From NCBI GenBank assembly GCA_900110395.1, contig FODP01000034.1, positions 1-59,008 on the forward strand: a DNA stretch of 59,008 nt, written 5' to 3'. Made by a program: the position numbers and the translations under genes. The stretch comes from Rhodospirillales bacterium URHD0017 (GTDB taxonomy: Bacteria > Pseudomonadota > Alphaproteobacteria > Reyranellales > Reyranellaceae). The notes under the pieces are model-generated. The model ran no database searches, was not told where the DNA came from, and saw only the letters and a list, made by a program, of their open reading frames with translations. Shown here in pieces: positions 18,129 to 27,374 of this stretch. Every line of letters starts with the position of its first letter. Positions within the stretch are counted from its first letter, which is position 1.

Positions 18129-18151
18129 GGTTTGCCGGTCAAGGCAAAACC
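18129..18151. promoter_or_regulatory. Candidate operator for the WYL regulator
   Basis: An inverted repeat, ggtttgcc then ggcaaaacc separated by six bases, in the 158-bp divergent spacer between the WYL gene and the AddB-like gene. BrxR/CapW proteins bind inverted repeats in such spacers. Only the dyad and its location are seen; binding is inferred. Confidence 0.45.
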
Positions 18152-18211
18152 ATTCGTGGGCGAGGCAGCCTTGAGCGCGGTGCGTCCGCCCTAGGAGGTC
18201 GGGAGGAGGGC

Positions 18212-20872
18212 ATGGAAACGGCGCAGCGACGGACAATCATTGCCCATGGGCGGCTGGCGATGCGCGAACTCCGGCTCGCCGCGGCACGCGAACGCCGGCA
18301 CGGCCTACAGATCATGACTCTCGAGCAACTCGCCACGCGCCTAGCGGGTGGCCTGTCGCGCCCTGTCGATGACGAGACCCTACGCGCCGCGATCCAGGCT
18401 ATTCTGCCGGAAGTCGCGCTCGGCGAGCTGGATAGTCTCAAGTCGCTGCCGGGCATGGTGGGCGCCGCTGTCGACACTCTGCGGAAGGCGTGGCGCGCGG
18501 GTGTCGATTTGCAGGCGCGCGCCGGAGAGCACTCACGCTTCGCGTCGATCGCCCGCCTTGAAGAAGCAATTCTCGCCGTCCTGCCTCCAGCCATGATGCG
18601 TCCGGTCGACCTCGTGGCAGCAGCGTTGCAACGACTCGACCACGCCGAAGCCCTTTTCGGGCCAGTTGAGATTGTCGGCATTACCGAGCTGTCGCCCTGT
18701 TGGCGGCCACTGCTACATGCGATCGCTGCGCGGGTGCCGGTTCGCTGGAACGCTGGTCCCCGATCGATCCCCGCTTGGCTCGATAGAGGGGCCATCGACG
18801 TGGCGCGTGCTGAGCCGCACACACCAGAGATTATCACCGTCAGCGCCTCGACGGCCTACCACGAGGCCATCGAGGCCATGCGATGGGCTCGACGGCTCAT
18901 CGCGTCCGGCACGGCCGATCCGGTAGAGATCGCCATCGCATCGGTCACGCCGGCTGATTACGATGATCATTTCCTGGCTTTGCGCACCGACGCCAATCTC
19001 GACGTCCACTTCGTACACGGCGTCAAGATCACGGCCTGTAGGGAAGGCCAGGCCGCGGCGGCGCTCGCGGACATTCTGGTGAGGGGATTGTCTCAAACGC
19101 GGATGCGGCGTCTGGCGGCGCTGCTGGCCGCCTATCCCGGCCCGTTTCAGGCTCTGCCGGCGGGCTGGACACGGCTATTGCCGGCAGGTGCCCCGCTGGC
19201 GTCTCCCCAAGCTTGGATCCACTTGCTCGACCACCTGACCGCCGCCGATTGGCCCGACGAAATCGATCATGGTCCGGCGCTGCGCGAGATTACATCTCTG
19301 CTGGCGCAGGGCATTGCGGCGGCCGAAGTCATTGGCGAAGCGCTGCTGCATGGCAGGACCTTGACCATTTGGCGCAAGGCGCTCCTTGCCGGCCCGACCG
19401 CCTCGCTCGATCTGACCTTGGAGACATTGAAGCAGGATGACGGCCTTGACGCCTGCGTTTCGGTCGCCTGGATGCCCGCAAGCGCCCTGGCGGCATCGCC
19501 GCGCTGCTTCGTTCGTCTCCTCGGCCTCAATTCGTCGCGTTGGCCGCGCGGCATTTCGGAGGATCGCCTCCTCTCCGATCACATCATCCCTACCATCGAA
19601 CTCGACCCACTCCCGGTTGGCGCAGCCGACCGAAGAGACTTTGCGACCATCCTCGCCACCAGCGAGCGTCAAGTTGTCCTATCCAGGGCGCGACGGAACA
19701 GCGACGGCCGACTCCTCGGCCGCAGTTCCTTGCTGCAAGGTCAGCCCGATGAGATCTATCTTCGCCACAACCGAGTGCCGGATCACGCCTTCAGCGAGAC
19801 CGACCGACTGACGGCCCGGCCGCAGGAATTCCGCGCCCTGCCGCAAGCCGTCGCGGCCGCCACCTGCTGGCGCAACTGGCTGCGGGAGGAGATCACACCC
19901 CATGATGGGTTTGTCCGTGCCGACCACCCTGTGATGCGGGCCATACTGGCGCGCACCCAATCGGCAAGTTCGCTTCGCAAACTCCTGCGCAATCCGCTCG
20001 GCTTCGTCTGGCACTACGGCTTACGCTGGCGGGCGCCCGAAAGCGGCGACGACCCCCTCGTCCTCGATGCGCTGGCGATGGGCGATCTTGTTCACCTGAC
20101 TCTGGATCGGGCGCTACGCACGCTCGAGGCCAGCGGCGGGCTGGCTGCCGCAACACCGCAACAAATCGCCAGCGCCGTCGATGGCGCTACCGGCGATGTT
20201 GCCGAATTCTGGGAGACGGAGCGCCCCGTGCCGCCGCGCGTTATCTGGCGGCGCACGCTGGATGAGGCGCGCGAGCTGAGCCGGCGCGCGCTCGCTTTTA
20301 GCGACGAGCGGCTGCTTGGCGCCCGTGCTTTCGGCGAGGTCCCGTTCGGCGGCGCCGCGCCCAAGACCGACATAGCGCCGCCCTGGGACGCGACTGCCAG
20401 CGTTGAAATTCCCGGTGCCGGATTCCGCATCGCCGGCTACATCGACCGGCTCGATATCTCCGGTGACGGCCGCCGCGCGCTGGTGCGCGATTACAAGACG
20501 GGCCGAAAGCCGAAGGACAGCATCATTCTCGATGGCGGCAAGGAGCTCCAGCGCTGCCTCTACGCCTTCGCCGTGAAGGCGATGCTCGGCGACGATGTCA
20601 CCATCATCGCCTCGCTCCTCTATCCCCGCGATGAGGTCGACCTGCGGCTCAACGATCCCGAAGCCACCCTGGTCGAAGTCGCCGGCTATCTACGCGCCGC
20701 GCACGCCAGTCTCCTCTCTGGCGGCGCGGTGCTGGGGGTCGACACAGGCGGGACCTATGACGACCTCGCCTTCGCACTGCCGGCGAACGCCGGCGCTGCC
20801 TATTGCAAACGCAAGATTGCCGCCGCCACCCAGCGGCTAGGGGCCGCCGCGCAGGTATGGGAGGCTCCGTGA
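18212..20872 (+). CDS. AddB-like protein with C-terminal PD-(D/E)xK nuclease
   Basis: An 886-residue protein. The N-terminal two thirds resemble an AddB-type inactivated helicase fold without a good Walker A. The C-terminal ~280 residues are a RecB-family nuclease: LVHLTLDRAL (active-site His region, about 625) and RALVRDYKTGRKPKD (DxK, about 760). It probably forms a heterodimer with the next gene, with which it shares ATGA. A very strong Shine-Dalgarno (ggaggtcgggagg) precedes the ATG. It is shorter than housekeeping AddB (~1000-1150 aa) and keeps no visible Fe-S cysteine cluster. As element cargo it may process DNA ends or degrade foreign DNA. Confidence 0.8.
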   Translation: METAQRRTIIAHGRLAMRELRLAAARERRHGLQIMTLEQLATRLAGGLSRPVDDETLRAAIQAILPEVALGELDSLKSLPGMVGAAVDTLRKAWRAGVDLQARAGEHSRFASIARLEEAILAVLPPAMMRPVDLVAAALQRLDHAEALFGPVEIVGITELSPCWRPLLHAIAARVPVRWNAGPRSIPAWLDRGAIDVARAEPHTPEIITVSASTAYHEAIEAMRWARRLIASGTADPVEIAIASVTPADYDDHFLALRTDANLDVHFVHGVKITACREGQAAAALADILVRGLSQTRMRRLAALLAAYPGPFQALPAGWTRLLPAGAPLASPQAWIHLLDHLTAADWPDEIDHGPALREITSLLAQGIAAAEVIGEALLHGRTLTIWRKALLAGPTASLDLTLETLKQDDGLDACVSVAWMPASALAASPRCFVRLLGLNSSRWPRGISEDRLLSDHIIPTIELDPLPVGAADRRDFATILATSERQVVLSRARRNSDGRLLGRSSLLQGQPDEIYLRHNRVPDHAFSETDRLTARPQEFRALPQAVAAATCWRNWLREEITPHDGFVRADHPVMRAILARTQSASSLRKLLRNPLGFVWHYGLRWRAPESGDDPLVLDALAMGDLVHLTLDRALRTLEASGGLAAATPQQIASAVDGATGDVAEFWETERPVPPRVIWRRTLDEARELSRRALAFSDERLLGARAFGEVPFGGAAPKTDIAPPWDATASVEIPGAGFRIAGYIDRLDISGDGRRALVRDYKTGRKPKDSIILDGGKELQRCLYAFAVKAMLGDDVTIIASLLYPRDEVDLRLNDPEATLVEVAGYLRAAHASLLSGGAVLGVDTGGTYDDLAFALPANAGAAYCKRKIAAATQRLGAAAQVWEAP

Positions 20873-23800
20873 TGAATGCGCCGCTGGCACAGCTCACCGA
20901 TGACGAGGCCCGGCGCACCGCTATCGCGATTCATGATCGGTCATTTCTGGTGGAGGCCGGCGCTGGTTCTGGCAAGACTGCCGTCATGGCCGGCCGTATC
21001 GCTGTGATGCTGGCCGAGGGCGTTCCGCCGAAATCGATCGCCGCGGTAACCTTCACCGAACTCGCCGCCAGCGAGCTTCTCATCCGCGTACACGAATTCG
21101 TCGGCGAGTTGGTCACAGGCGGCATCCCCACAGAGCTTCTGGTCGCCTTGCCCCAAGGCCTCTCCGACGACCATCGACGCTATCTCTCGGCCGCCAGCGC
21201 AGCTATCGACGAGATCACCTGCTCGACCATTCACGGTTTCTGCCAACGGTTGATTAAGCCCTATCCGGTGGAAGCAGACATCGATCCCGGTGCTACGGTG
21301 ATGGACCGCAACCAGGCCGACCTCGCCTTCGTCGAGATCATCGAGACCTGGCTCCGGGAAGAACTCGCTGGCGATGCCGGCGGACTGCTCGCCGAGATGG
21401 TTTTGCAGAATCCAGGCGAGACAGTCGGGTTGATCCACAAGATTCTCGGCCATCTCCGCAGCCGCCGGGCGCTGATCGTCGATGCACCTGAAGCGCTGGC
21501 GCCGCGTATTGACGCCGTCCGGCAGACGGCAGGCGACTTCGCTTCTTTCCTGCGTGCTGCCGAGGTCGACGAAGCAGAGACCGCCCACGTCGCAGCACGG
21601 TTCTCGGAAATGGCCGCAGCCGTTGCGACCATCTTGCCGGCGGAGCAGCCTGCCAATCTCGTCCGGCTGTTGCTCGCGCGTCCGCATCCTGATCTCTGTA
21701 CAGCCGCGGGAGGCTTTCGGGCATACAAAAAGAAAGGCAAATGGGGCCACGCGGCCAAACGCGCGGGCCTCACCAAGGCTGATGGTGACCGTTTGAACGC
21801 CGCCGCCGAAAGTCACTACATCGTCTGTTGCGAAGCGTGGACCACGCTGTTGCAGGCGGTCGCCGCACGTGTCCTCGCCGACCTCGTCCGCCTCGTACAG
21901 CCGGTGATGGATCGCTTCCGCGACTACAAGCGCTCGGCTGCGCTTCTCGACTTCGACGACCTCGTCTTCGCCGCACGCGCCTTACTGCGCGATCATGAAG
22001 CGGTGCGCCGCGCGCTGGCGGGGCGCTTTGCGCACGTTCTTGTCGACGAGTTCCAGGATACGGACCCCTTACAGACAGAAATCTTCTGGCGCCTCTGCGG
22101 CGATCCTCCGGCGGGCGAGGATAATCCCGACTGGACCACGGTACAAATCCGCCCGGGCGCGCTGTTCCTGGTCGGCGACCCCAAGCAGGCGATCTATCGC
22201 TTCCGCGGCGCCGATGTCGGCACCTACATCCAGGCGCGGGGAGCGTTTCTTGCGCAGGCTCCAGACAGCGTCCTGCCGATCTCGACCAACTTTCGGTCCT
22301 GTGAACCGATCCTGCGCTATGTGAACGATCGGTTCGAGCTCCTGCTGTCGGTCGAGAATGGCCAGCCGGGGTTCACAGCGCTGGATCCGTTCCACCCCGA
22401 GCGTGACGAGGGTCTCTGCGTCGCGGCGCTCGACGTCGCCGTCGCCGATACTGACGGTAAGGCCTCTGCCGAGCGTCAGCGCGACGGCGAAGCAGAAGCC
22501 GTTGCCGACATGTGCACGCGGCTGATCGGCAGCGAAGCGATTCTTGACCGCAAGACCGGCGAGCGCCGCGCCTGCAGGCCCGGCGACATCGCCCTCCTCG
22601 CGCCGACGGGAAGCGATCTGTGGCGCTACGAGGAAGCGCTGGAGCGGCGCGGGCTTCCGGTCGCGACCCAGGCCGGTAAGGGCCTGTTCCGGCGCCAGGA
22701 GATTCAGGATCTCATCGCCGTCACACGCGTCCTCGCCGATCGCCGAGACACGCTTGCGCTCGGTGCGCTGTTGCGCGGTCCCTTGGTCGGCCTGACCGAG
22801 GAGGAATTGCTGGACATTGTCTGGGCGCTCCCGCGTTCCGAGGATAGGCCGGACGCCTTGCCGCGGCTGGACCTCGGCGTGGCCCCAGGAGCCATCGCCC
22901 ATCCTCACGCCCGCGACACGATCGAGAAGCTGCAGGCGCTGCGCCGGAAGACCAACGCCACCACGCCGTACGGCCTGCTGTCGCAAGCCGTAGACGTGCT
23001 GCGTGTGCGGCCGATCCTCCTTCAGCGGCATCGAGGCCAGGCCGAACGCGCGCTTGCCAATGTCGATCTCTATCTGAGCCTCTGCCACGCCTATGCGGTC
23101 CGCGGCCTGCGCGCCTTCGCAGAGGCGATGACCGCCGCGTGGACCGACGAGGCCCGCGCCGTCGAAGGCCGTCCCGATGCCCAAGAAGAGGCGGTAGCGC
23201 TCTACACCATGCACGCCGCCAAAGGCCTGGAGTGGCCGATCGTCGTGCCGGTTAACACCATGACGCAGATCATGGCGCCGGAGACCGCCGTCACCAATCG
23301 CGGCAGCGGCCGGTTCTATTGCCCGGTGTTCGGCGTGAAGCCGACAGGTTATGAAGCGGCGCGCGACGCAGAGAAAGCCGAGCTCGACTGTGAGCGCATC
23401 CGTCTCTGGTATGTCGCCGCCACAAGAGCGCGCGAACTACTGGTACTGCCGAGGCTCGACGTCACGGCCAAGCGATCAGCCTGGAGTTCGCTTCTCGATT
23501 TGTCGCTGACGGAGCTGCCGGCGCTCGATCTTGGTCATCTTCCACCAGAGAGCGGGCCCAGTGCTATCGGCGTGGAAAACGCGCAAACCCGAGAGGTCTT
23601 CGCCTCGGAAGCGGCGATGATCGCCGAGCGTCGGCAGCGCATTGTTTGGCTGTCGCCGAGCCGCGACGAAAATTCAATCGGGCCGCCGCCGCTGCATGAG
23701 GTACCCGAGATTCTGACGACGGACGTCGATGGCGCGCCTGTAGAGGATCGCATTGTCCCGACGATCCAAGGCGGCCGCGAACGCGGTGTCATCCTGCACA

Positions 23801-24270
23801 AACTCATCGAGGAAGTCCTCACAGGCGAAACGGCGGAGACGGAGCGCGCCCTCGTCGCTCGTGCCGAAACCCTGATCCGCGCGATTGGGCGCCCCGTGGC
23901 CAATGATCCCGCGCATGGGCTTGTGCCCGCTGAGCTTGCTGCCTGCGTCACTCGTGCTCTGGCGCTGCCGGAAATTGTCGCCCTGAGACCCGGCCTGTTG
24001 CCGGAGTACCCGGTTTTTGCCTCCGCCTTGATCGGCGAGCAGGAGGAAGCGATGGCCGGCTTTGCCGATGCGATTGCCTTTGGCGCCGATGGCGCGCCGC
24101 GCGTGGTCGTCGACTGGAAGAGCGACGTTGCTCCCGCACCCGAGACGCTCGAACACTATCGTGCGCAGGTCCGCGCCTATCTAGACATGACCGAAACCGA
24201 GCGTGGGCTGATCGTGCTAGTGACGTCGGGGGTGGTCATCCCCGTTGCGCGCAAAACTGAGGCCGAATAG
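20872..24270 (+). CDS. AddA/UvrD-like helicase with C-terminal nuclease
   Basis: A 1132-residue SF1A helicase-nuclease. Start ATG 20872 overlaps the previous stop (ATGA). Walker A AGAGSGKT is at 29-36, then FTELAASEL, HVLVDEFQDTDPLQ (motif II), GDPKQAIYRFRGAD (motif III), YTMHAAKGLEWPIV (motif V) and WYVAATRARELLVL (motif VI). The C-terminal RecB-type nuclease has GVILHKLIEE and VVVDWKSD. All helicase and nuclease signatures are intact. With the AddB-like partner it resembles a mobile AddAB, possibly giving element-encoded recombination or end resection. It ends 170 bp before the backbone leader at 24,372. Confidence 0.87.
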   Translation: MNAPLAQLTDDEARRTAIAIHDRSFLVEAGAGSGKTAVMAGRIAVMLAEGVPPKSIAAVTFTELAASELLIRVHEFVGELVTGGIPTELLVALPQGLSDDHRRYLSAASAAIDEITCSTIHGFCQRLIKPYPVEADIDPGATVMDRNQADLAFVEIIETWLREELAGDAGGLLAEMVLQNPGETVGLIHKILGHLRSRRALIVDAPEALAPRIDAVRQTAGDFASFLRAAEVDEAETAHVAARFSEMAAAVATILPAEQPANLVRLLLARPHPDLCTAAGGFRAYKKKGKWGHAAKRAGLTKADGDRLNAAAESHYIVCCEAWTTLLQAVAARVLADLVRLVQPVMDRFRDYKRSAALLDFDDLVFAARALLRDHEAVRRALAGRFAHVLVDEFQDTDPLQTEIFWRLCGDPPAGEDNPDWTTVQIRPGALFLVGDPKQAIYRFRGADVGTYIQARGAFLAQAPDSVLPISTNFRSCEPILRYVNDRFELLLSVENGQPGFTALDPFHPERDEGLCVAALDVAVADTDGKASAERQRDGEAEAVADMCTRLIGSEAILDRKTGERRACRPGDIALLAPTGSDLWRYEEALERRGLPVATQAGKGLFRRQEIQDLIAVTRVLADRRDTLALGALLRGPLVGLTEEELLDIVWALPRSEDRPDALPRLDLGVAPGAIAHPHARDTIEKLQALRRKTNATTPYGLLSQAVDVLRVRPILLQRHRGQAERALANVDLYLSLCHAYAVRGLRAFAEAMTAAWTDEARAVEGRPDAQEEAVALYTMHAAKGLEWPIVVPVNTMTQIMAPETAVTNRGSGRFYCPVFGVKPTGYEAARDAEKAELDCERIRLWYVAATRARELLVLPRLDVTAKRSAWSSLLDLSLTELPALDLGHLPPESGPSAIGVENAQTREVFASEAAMIAERRQRIVWLSPSRDENSIGPPPLHEVPEILTTDVDGAPVEDRIVPTIQGGRERGVILHKLIEEVLTGETAETERALVARAETLIRAIGRPVANDPAHGLVPAELAACVTRALALPEIVALRPGLLPEYPVFASALIGEQEEAMAGFADAIAFGADGAPRVVVDWKSDVAPAPETLEHYRAQVRAYLDMTETERGLIVLVTSGVVIPVARKTEAE

Positions 24271-24371
24271 CTCAATCAATCATTAGATTTGCTGATGCGG
24301 AATGGCTCTTCCCGGGCCATATCTCGGCCGGCCTATCTGTTCCGGTTCCTACGCCGGAAGAGGGAGAGTTC

Positions 24372-24441
24372 GGTGGGTTTGCCGTGACGGGTTGGAGGTC
24401 GCGAGAGAGGCTCGTGACGGCCGTCGCGGAAGGACCCCACC
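24372..24441 (+). promoter_or_regulatory. Structured leader A upstream of the DUF6927-like gene
   Basis: Outer arms GGTGGG (24372-24377) and CCCACC (24436-24441) and inner arms CCGTGACGG (24382-24390) and CCGTCGCGG (24421-24429) enclose a loop with ttggaggtcg and gagagag. The 3' arm ends at the start codon and covers the likely ribosome-binding site (gaagga). It shares inner stem and loop words with leader B at 24,934, which argues for common function. Confidence 0.65.
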
Positions 24442-24849
24442 ATGGGCTGGCTCTATAAGAAATCACTCGATGGGTTCAAGGGACCGCGCCAGTATCTGGA
24501 TGCCCAATTTACGCACGAGAAGGCTAGCGTAAGATCGACTGTATTGCGCTCCAAGATCATCGACAATCGCGTTTACTACGCAGCAGTGGAGCGCCTATGC
24601 CGTGACACCGGTATTCGCGAGGTGTGGGCTCTGATTTGCCTTATCCGGTATGATCCCCGCGATCGCGAGGGATACGTCTTTGGCTACAAGGATATGCACG
24701 AGAGCATGGAGCCATACGAATACGACTGCCCCGAAACGATCCTGAAGCTCTTGACCCCCACCAATCTTCCCGGCGCCGCGGCTTGGCGGGCCAGATGCCA
24801 AGAGCGCAGCGTCGTTCGCCGCAATCGTTCGACACGAAGGTCGGTATAG
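24442..24849 (+). CDS. Small conserved element protein (DUF6927-like)
   Basis: A 135-residue protein beginning MGWLYKKSLDGFKGPRQYLD. I recall this as a family of unknown function (DUF6927-like) encoded next to ParB-like genes in alphaproteobacterial plasmids and ICEs; the number is from memory. It has a compact aromatic core (NRVYYAAVERL, VWALICLIRYDP, YVFGYKDMHESMEPYEYDCP) and an Arg-rich tail (VVRRNRSTRRSV) suggesting nucleic-acid contact. No signal peptide or membrane segment. Function unknown. Confidence 0.7.
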   Translation: MGWLYKKSLDGFKGPRQYLDAQFTHEKASVRSTVLRSKIIDNRVYYAAVERLCRDTGIREVWALICLIRYDPRDREGYVFGYKDMHESMEPYEYDCPETILKLLTPTNLPGAAAWRARCQERSVVRRNRSTRRSV

Positions 24850-24933
24850 CCCCTCGCGCAATGGACCGAAGCCGGCGTGCCAGTCACTGCCCCCTTCCTG
24901 ATAGCTGGCAAAAGAGAGTGAGAGGCTTGCGCT

Positions 24934-24995
24934 CGGTCCATGACGGATTGGAGGTCGAGAGAGAGTCTCCCGATCGTCCGTCACGGAGCACACCG
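24934..24995 (+). promoter_or_regulatory. Structured leader B upstream of the ParB-like gene
   Basis: Outer CGGT (24934-24937) and ACCG (24992-24995) and inner CCATGACGGA and TCCGTCACGG arms frame a loop with ttggaggtcg and agagagag. The 3' arm holds the probable Shine-Dalgarno (cggag) and ends 2 nt before the ATG at 24998. Same design and loop sequence as leader A. Confidence 0.65.
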
Positions 24996-24997
24996 AC

Positions 24998-27097
24998 ATG
25001 GCTAAAGCGCTTCAGAAGATCACCCTCAGCGCCTCGCGCGACATCCCCTTCAACAAGCTGTCGCTCAGCCAGTCCAACGTCCGGCGCCTGAAGGCCGGCG
25101 TCTCGATCGAGGATTTGGCCGAGGACATCGCACACCGCGGGCTCCTGCAGAGCCTCAACGTCCGGCCGGTCCTCGATGCCGGTGGCGCCGAGACCGGCAT
25201 GTTCGAGATTCCCGCCGGCGGCCGCCGCTACCGCGCCCTCGAGCGACTGGTGAGGCAGAAGCGACTTTCGAAGACGGCGCCGATTCCCTGCATCGTGCGA
25301 GACCCTGCTGTCGAGGTCTCGGCGGAGGAGGATTCGCTCGCGGAAAACGTTCATCGGGTTGCTCTGCACCCATTGGATCAGTTTCGCGCCTTCAAGGCCC
25401 TGTGTGATCAGGGTGCCGGCGAGGAAGAGATCGCTGCCCGCTTCTTCGTCCCGCCGGCCGTGGTCAGGCAGCGGCTGCGCTTGGCCGCGGTCTCCGAGAG
25501 GCTGCTCGGGATCTACGCTGACGATGGCATGACCCTGGAGCAGCTCATGGCCTTTACCGTCACCACGGACCATGCACGCCAGGAGCAGGTCTGGGAGGCC
25601 CTGCAGCAGTCCTACAACAATGAGCCCTACTTGATCCGCCGACAGCTCACCGAGAGTGCCGTGCGCGCCTCCGACCGCCGCGCAAGGTTTGTCGGAATCG
25701 AGGCCTACGAAGCTGCCGGCGGTCTGGTCCTGCGCGACCTCTTCGAGGAAGACGGAGGCGGCTGGCTGCAGGACGTGGCTTTGCTCGATCGGCTCGCCAC
25801 CAAGAAGCTAGCGGTAGAGGCCGAGAAGATTGCCGCCGAAGGCTGGAGATGGATCGAGGTGGCGGTCGATTTCGGCTACGGCCATGCCCATCACCTTCAA
25901 CGACTCGACGGCGTGCAAATCGAGCTCACGCCCGACGAGGGCGCGACCTTCGATGCTCTGACCGCCGAGCAGGCCAAACTCGAGAGCGAATACCAAGATG
26001 CCGATGAATTGCCGGAGGAAGTCGATGCGCGCCTCGGCGAGATCGAGACGACGCTTGCTGCGTTCGAGAACCGTCCGGTCCGCTATGACCCGGCCGAGAT
26101 TCCGCGTGCCGGCGCGTTCGTCAGCTTCGACCCTGACGGACACCTCGCCGTCGAACGAGGCTACGTCCGGCCAGAGGACGAGTCGACACGAGTCGCCAAC
26201 GAAGACTCGGCGGAGCACGGGCCCTGCCGTCCTGACGGGACGGCACTTGCCGCTGCCGCCGCCCAGCGCACCGTGATCACCGTCGGTGGAGAAAAGGCGG
26301 ATGACGACGGCGATGAAGACGCCATCAAGCCGCTGCCCGAACGCCTCGTAGGCGAGCTGACCGCGCACCGCACCCTGGCACTACGGGACGCGGTGGCGAA
26401 CAACCCGCACGTCGCCATGACGGCGCTGTTGCACAAGCTCTGCCTCGACAATTTGCAGCACAGCGCGCCAGGCGCGAGCCTTGAGGTTTCGGTGCGCCAT
26501 GTGTTCTTCCCCGTTCAGGCGCCCGACTTGAAGGACAGTCTCTCTGCCAAGGCGGTCGAGGCGCGCCAGAATGCCTGGGAGGCGGAGCTGCCCAAGGACG
26601 CTGACGCGCTTTGGGGCTGGCTTTCCGATCTCGATAACGATCGGCGTGCGGCCTTGCTCGCGCATTGCGTCTCGTTCGGCGTGAACGCCCTCTATGAGAA
26701 GGGCGACCGCTACGGTGGCCCGCGTGTTTCGGTGCATGGCGTCCAGCAGCGCCTTGCCCAAGCAGACCGGCTCGCTCGCGCGGTCGGCCTCGACATGGTG
26801 GTGGCGGGCTGGCGGCCGACGGTCGACAACTACCTCGGCCGCGTCACTAAACCTCGCATTCTCGAAGCAGTGCGGGAAGCCAAGGGCGAACATGCCGCCC
26901 GGCTCCTTGACCACCTCAAGAAAGGGGAGATGGCGCAGGAAGCAGAGCGGCTGCTCGATGGTACCGGCTGGCTGCCGGAGCCGCTGCGTCTCGCGGACGG
27001 TGCGCCTTCGTCCGATCTGCCGGCGGGCGTGGTGGGGTCTCTTCCAGCATTTCTTACCGATGGCGAGGACGCTCAATCTCAGCAGGCCGCCAACTAG
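24998..27097 (+). CDS. ParB/RepB-family partition-like protein, long form
   Basis: A 699-residue protein. The N-terminal ParB/Srx domain (about 15-115) shows FNKLSLSQSNVRR, PAGGRRYRALERL (box I) and EEDSLAENVHRVALHPLDQF (box II), followed by a helix-turn-helix region (GAGEEEIAARFFVPPAVVRQ, about 140-160). The remaining ~500 residues are an acidic, element-specific extension with no recognised fold. It is about twice the size of chromosomal ParB. No ParA is adjacent, so a regulatory or nuclease-like role is as likely as partitioning. This is a backbone gene of ICEMlSym-like elements and Rhizobiales plasmids. Confidence 0.85.
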   Translation: MAKALQKITLSASRDIPFNKLSLSQSNVRRLKAGVSIEDLAEDIAHRGLLQSLNVRPVLDAGGAETGMFEIPAGGRRYRALERLVRQKRLSKTAPIPCIVRDPAVEVSAEEDSLAENVHRVALHPLDQFRAFKALCDQGAGEEEIAARFFVPPAVVRQRLRLAAVSERLLGIYADDGMTLEQLMAFTVTTDHARQEQVWEALQQSYNNEPYLIRRQLTESAVRASDRRARFVGIEAYEAAGGLVLRDLFEEDGGGWLQDVALLDRLATKKLAVEAEKIAAEGWRWIEVAVDFGYGHAHHLQRLDGVQIELTPDEGATFDALTAEQAKLESEYQDADELPEEVDARLGEIETTLAAFENRPVRYDPAEIPRAGAFVSFDPDGHLAVERGYVRPEDESTRVANEDSAEHGPCRPDGTALAAAAAQRTVITVGGEKADDDGDEDAIKPLPERLVGELTAHRTLALRDAVANNPHVAMTALLHKLCLDNLQHSAPGASLEVSVRHVFFPVQAPDLKDSLSAKAVEARQNAWEAELPKDADALWGWLSDLDNDRRAALLAHCVSFGVNALYEKGDRYGGPRVSVHGVQQRLAQADRLARAVGLDMVVAGWRPTVDNYLGRVTKPRILEAVREAKGEHAARLLDHLKKGEMAQEAERLLDGTGWLPEPLRLADGAPSSDLPAGVVGSLPAFLTDGEDAQSQQAAN

Positions 27098-27147
27098 AAC
27101 GACCCGGCGAGCCGCTACCGCGGATCTGCCGTTCCTCACGCTTCACC

Positions 27148-27182
27148 CGAAGGCCCGACCAGTATGTCGGGCCTTCGTTTTT
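27148..27182 (+). terminator. Rho-independent terminator after the ParB-like gene
   Basis: A perfect 12-bp stem CGAAGGCCCGAC / GTCGGGCCTTCG with a six-base loop (cagtat), followed by TTTTT. It lies 50 bp past the stop at 27097. This is the clearest intrinsic terminator in the window and separates the ParB-like unit from the strawberry-notch unit. Confidence 0.9.
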
Positions 27183-27288
27183 GAGCGCACGGGTTTGCCG
27201 CTGCCCACGCGCAATGGGCCTTTCAGTCTGCTGCCATCCGCCGGGCATCAAGCATCTGGGGCCGGATGACGAAGTCGGAATGAGAGGA

Positions 27289-27363
27289 AGAGGGCGGCCG
27301 GAACGGGTTTGAGCCGATGGGGCCCCAGAGAGCGCCCCGCGGTTCGACCCGTTCCCGCTCTCT
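27289..27363 (+). promoter_or_regulatory. Structured leader C upstream of the strawberry-notch gene
   Basis: A long stem: AGAGGGCG with CGCTCTCT outside, GGAACGGGT...GAGCCG with CGGTTCGACCCGTTCC inside, and GGGGC with GCCCC at the tip around an agagagc loop. The 3' arm ends just before gaggt, the ribosome-binding site of the gene at 27375. It is closely related to leader D at 48,265. Confidence 0.7.
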
Positions 27364-27374
27364 GAGGTCCCTTC

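Noticed and set aside
22069..23214. 381-codon minus-strand frame inside the AddA-like gene
   Set aside because: Antisense of intact helicase motifs; no Shine-Dalgarno or recognisable family.
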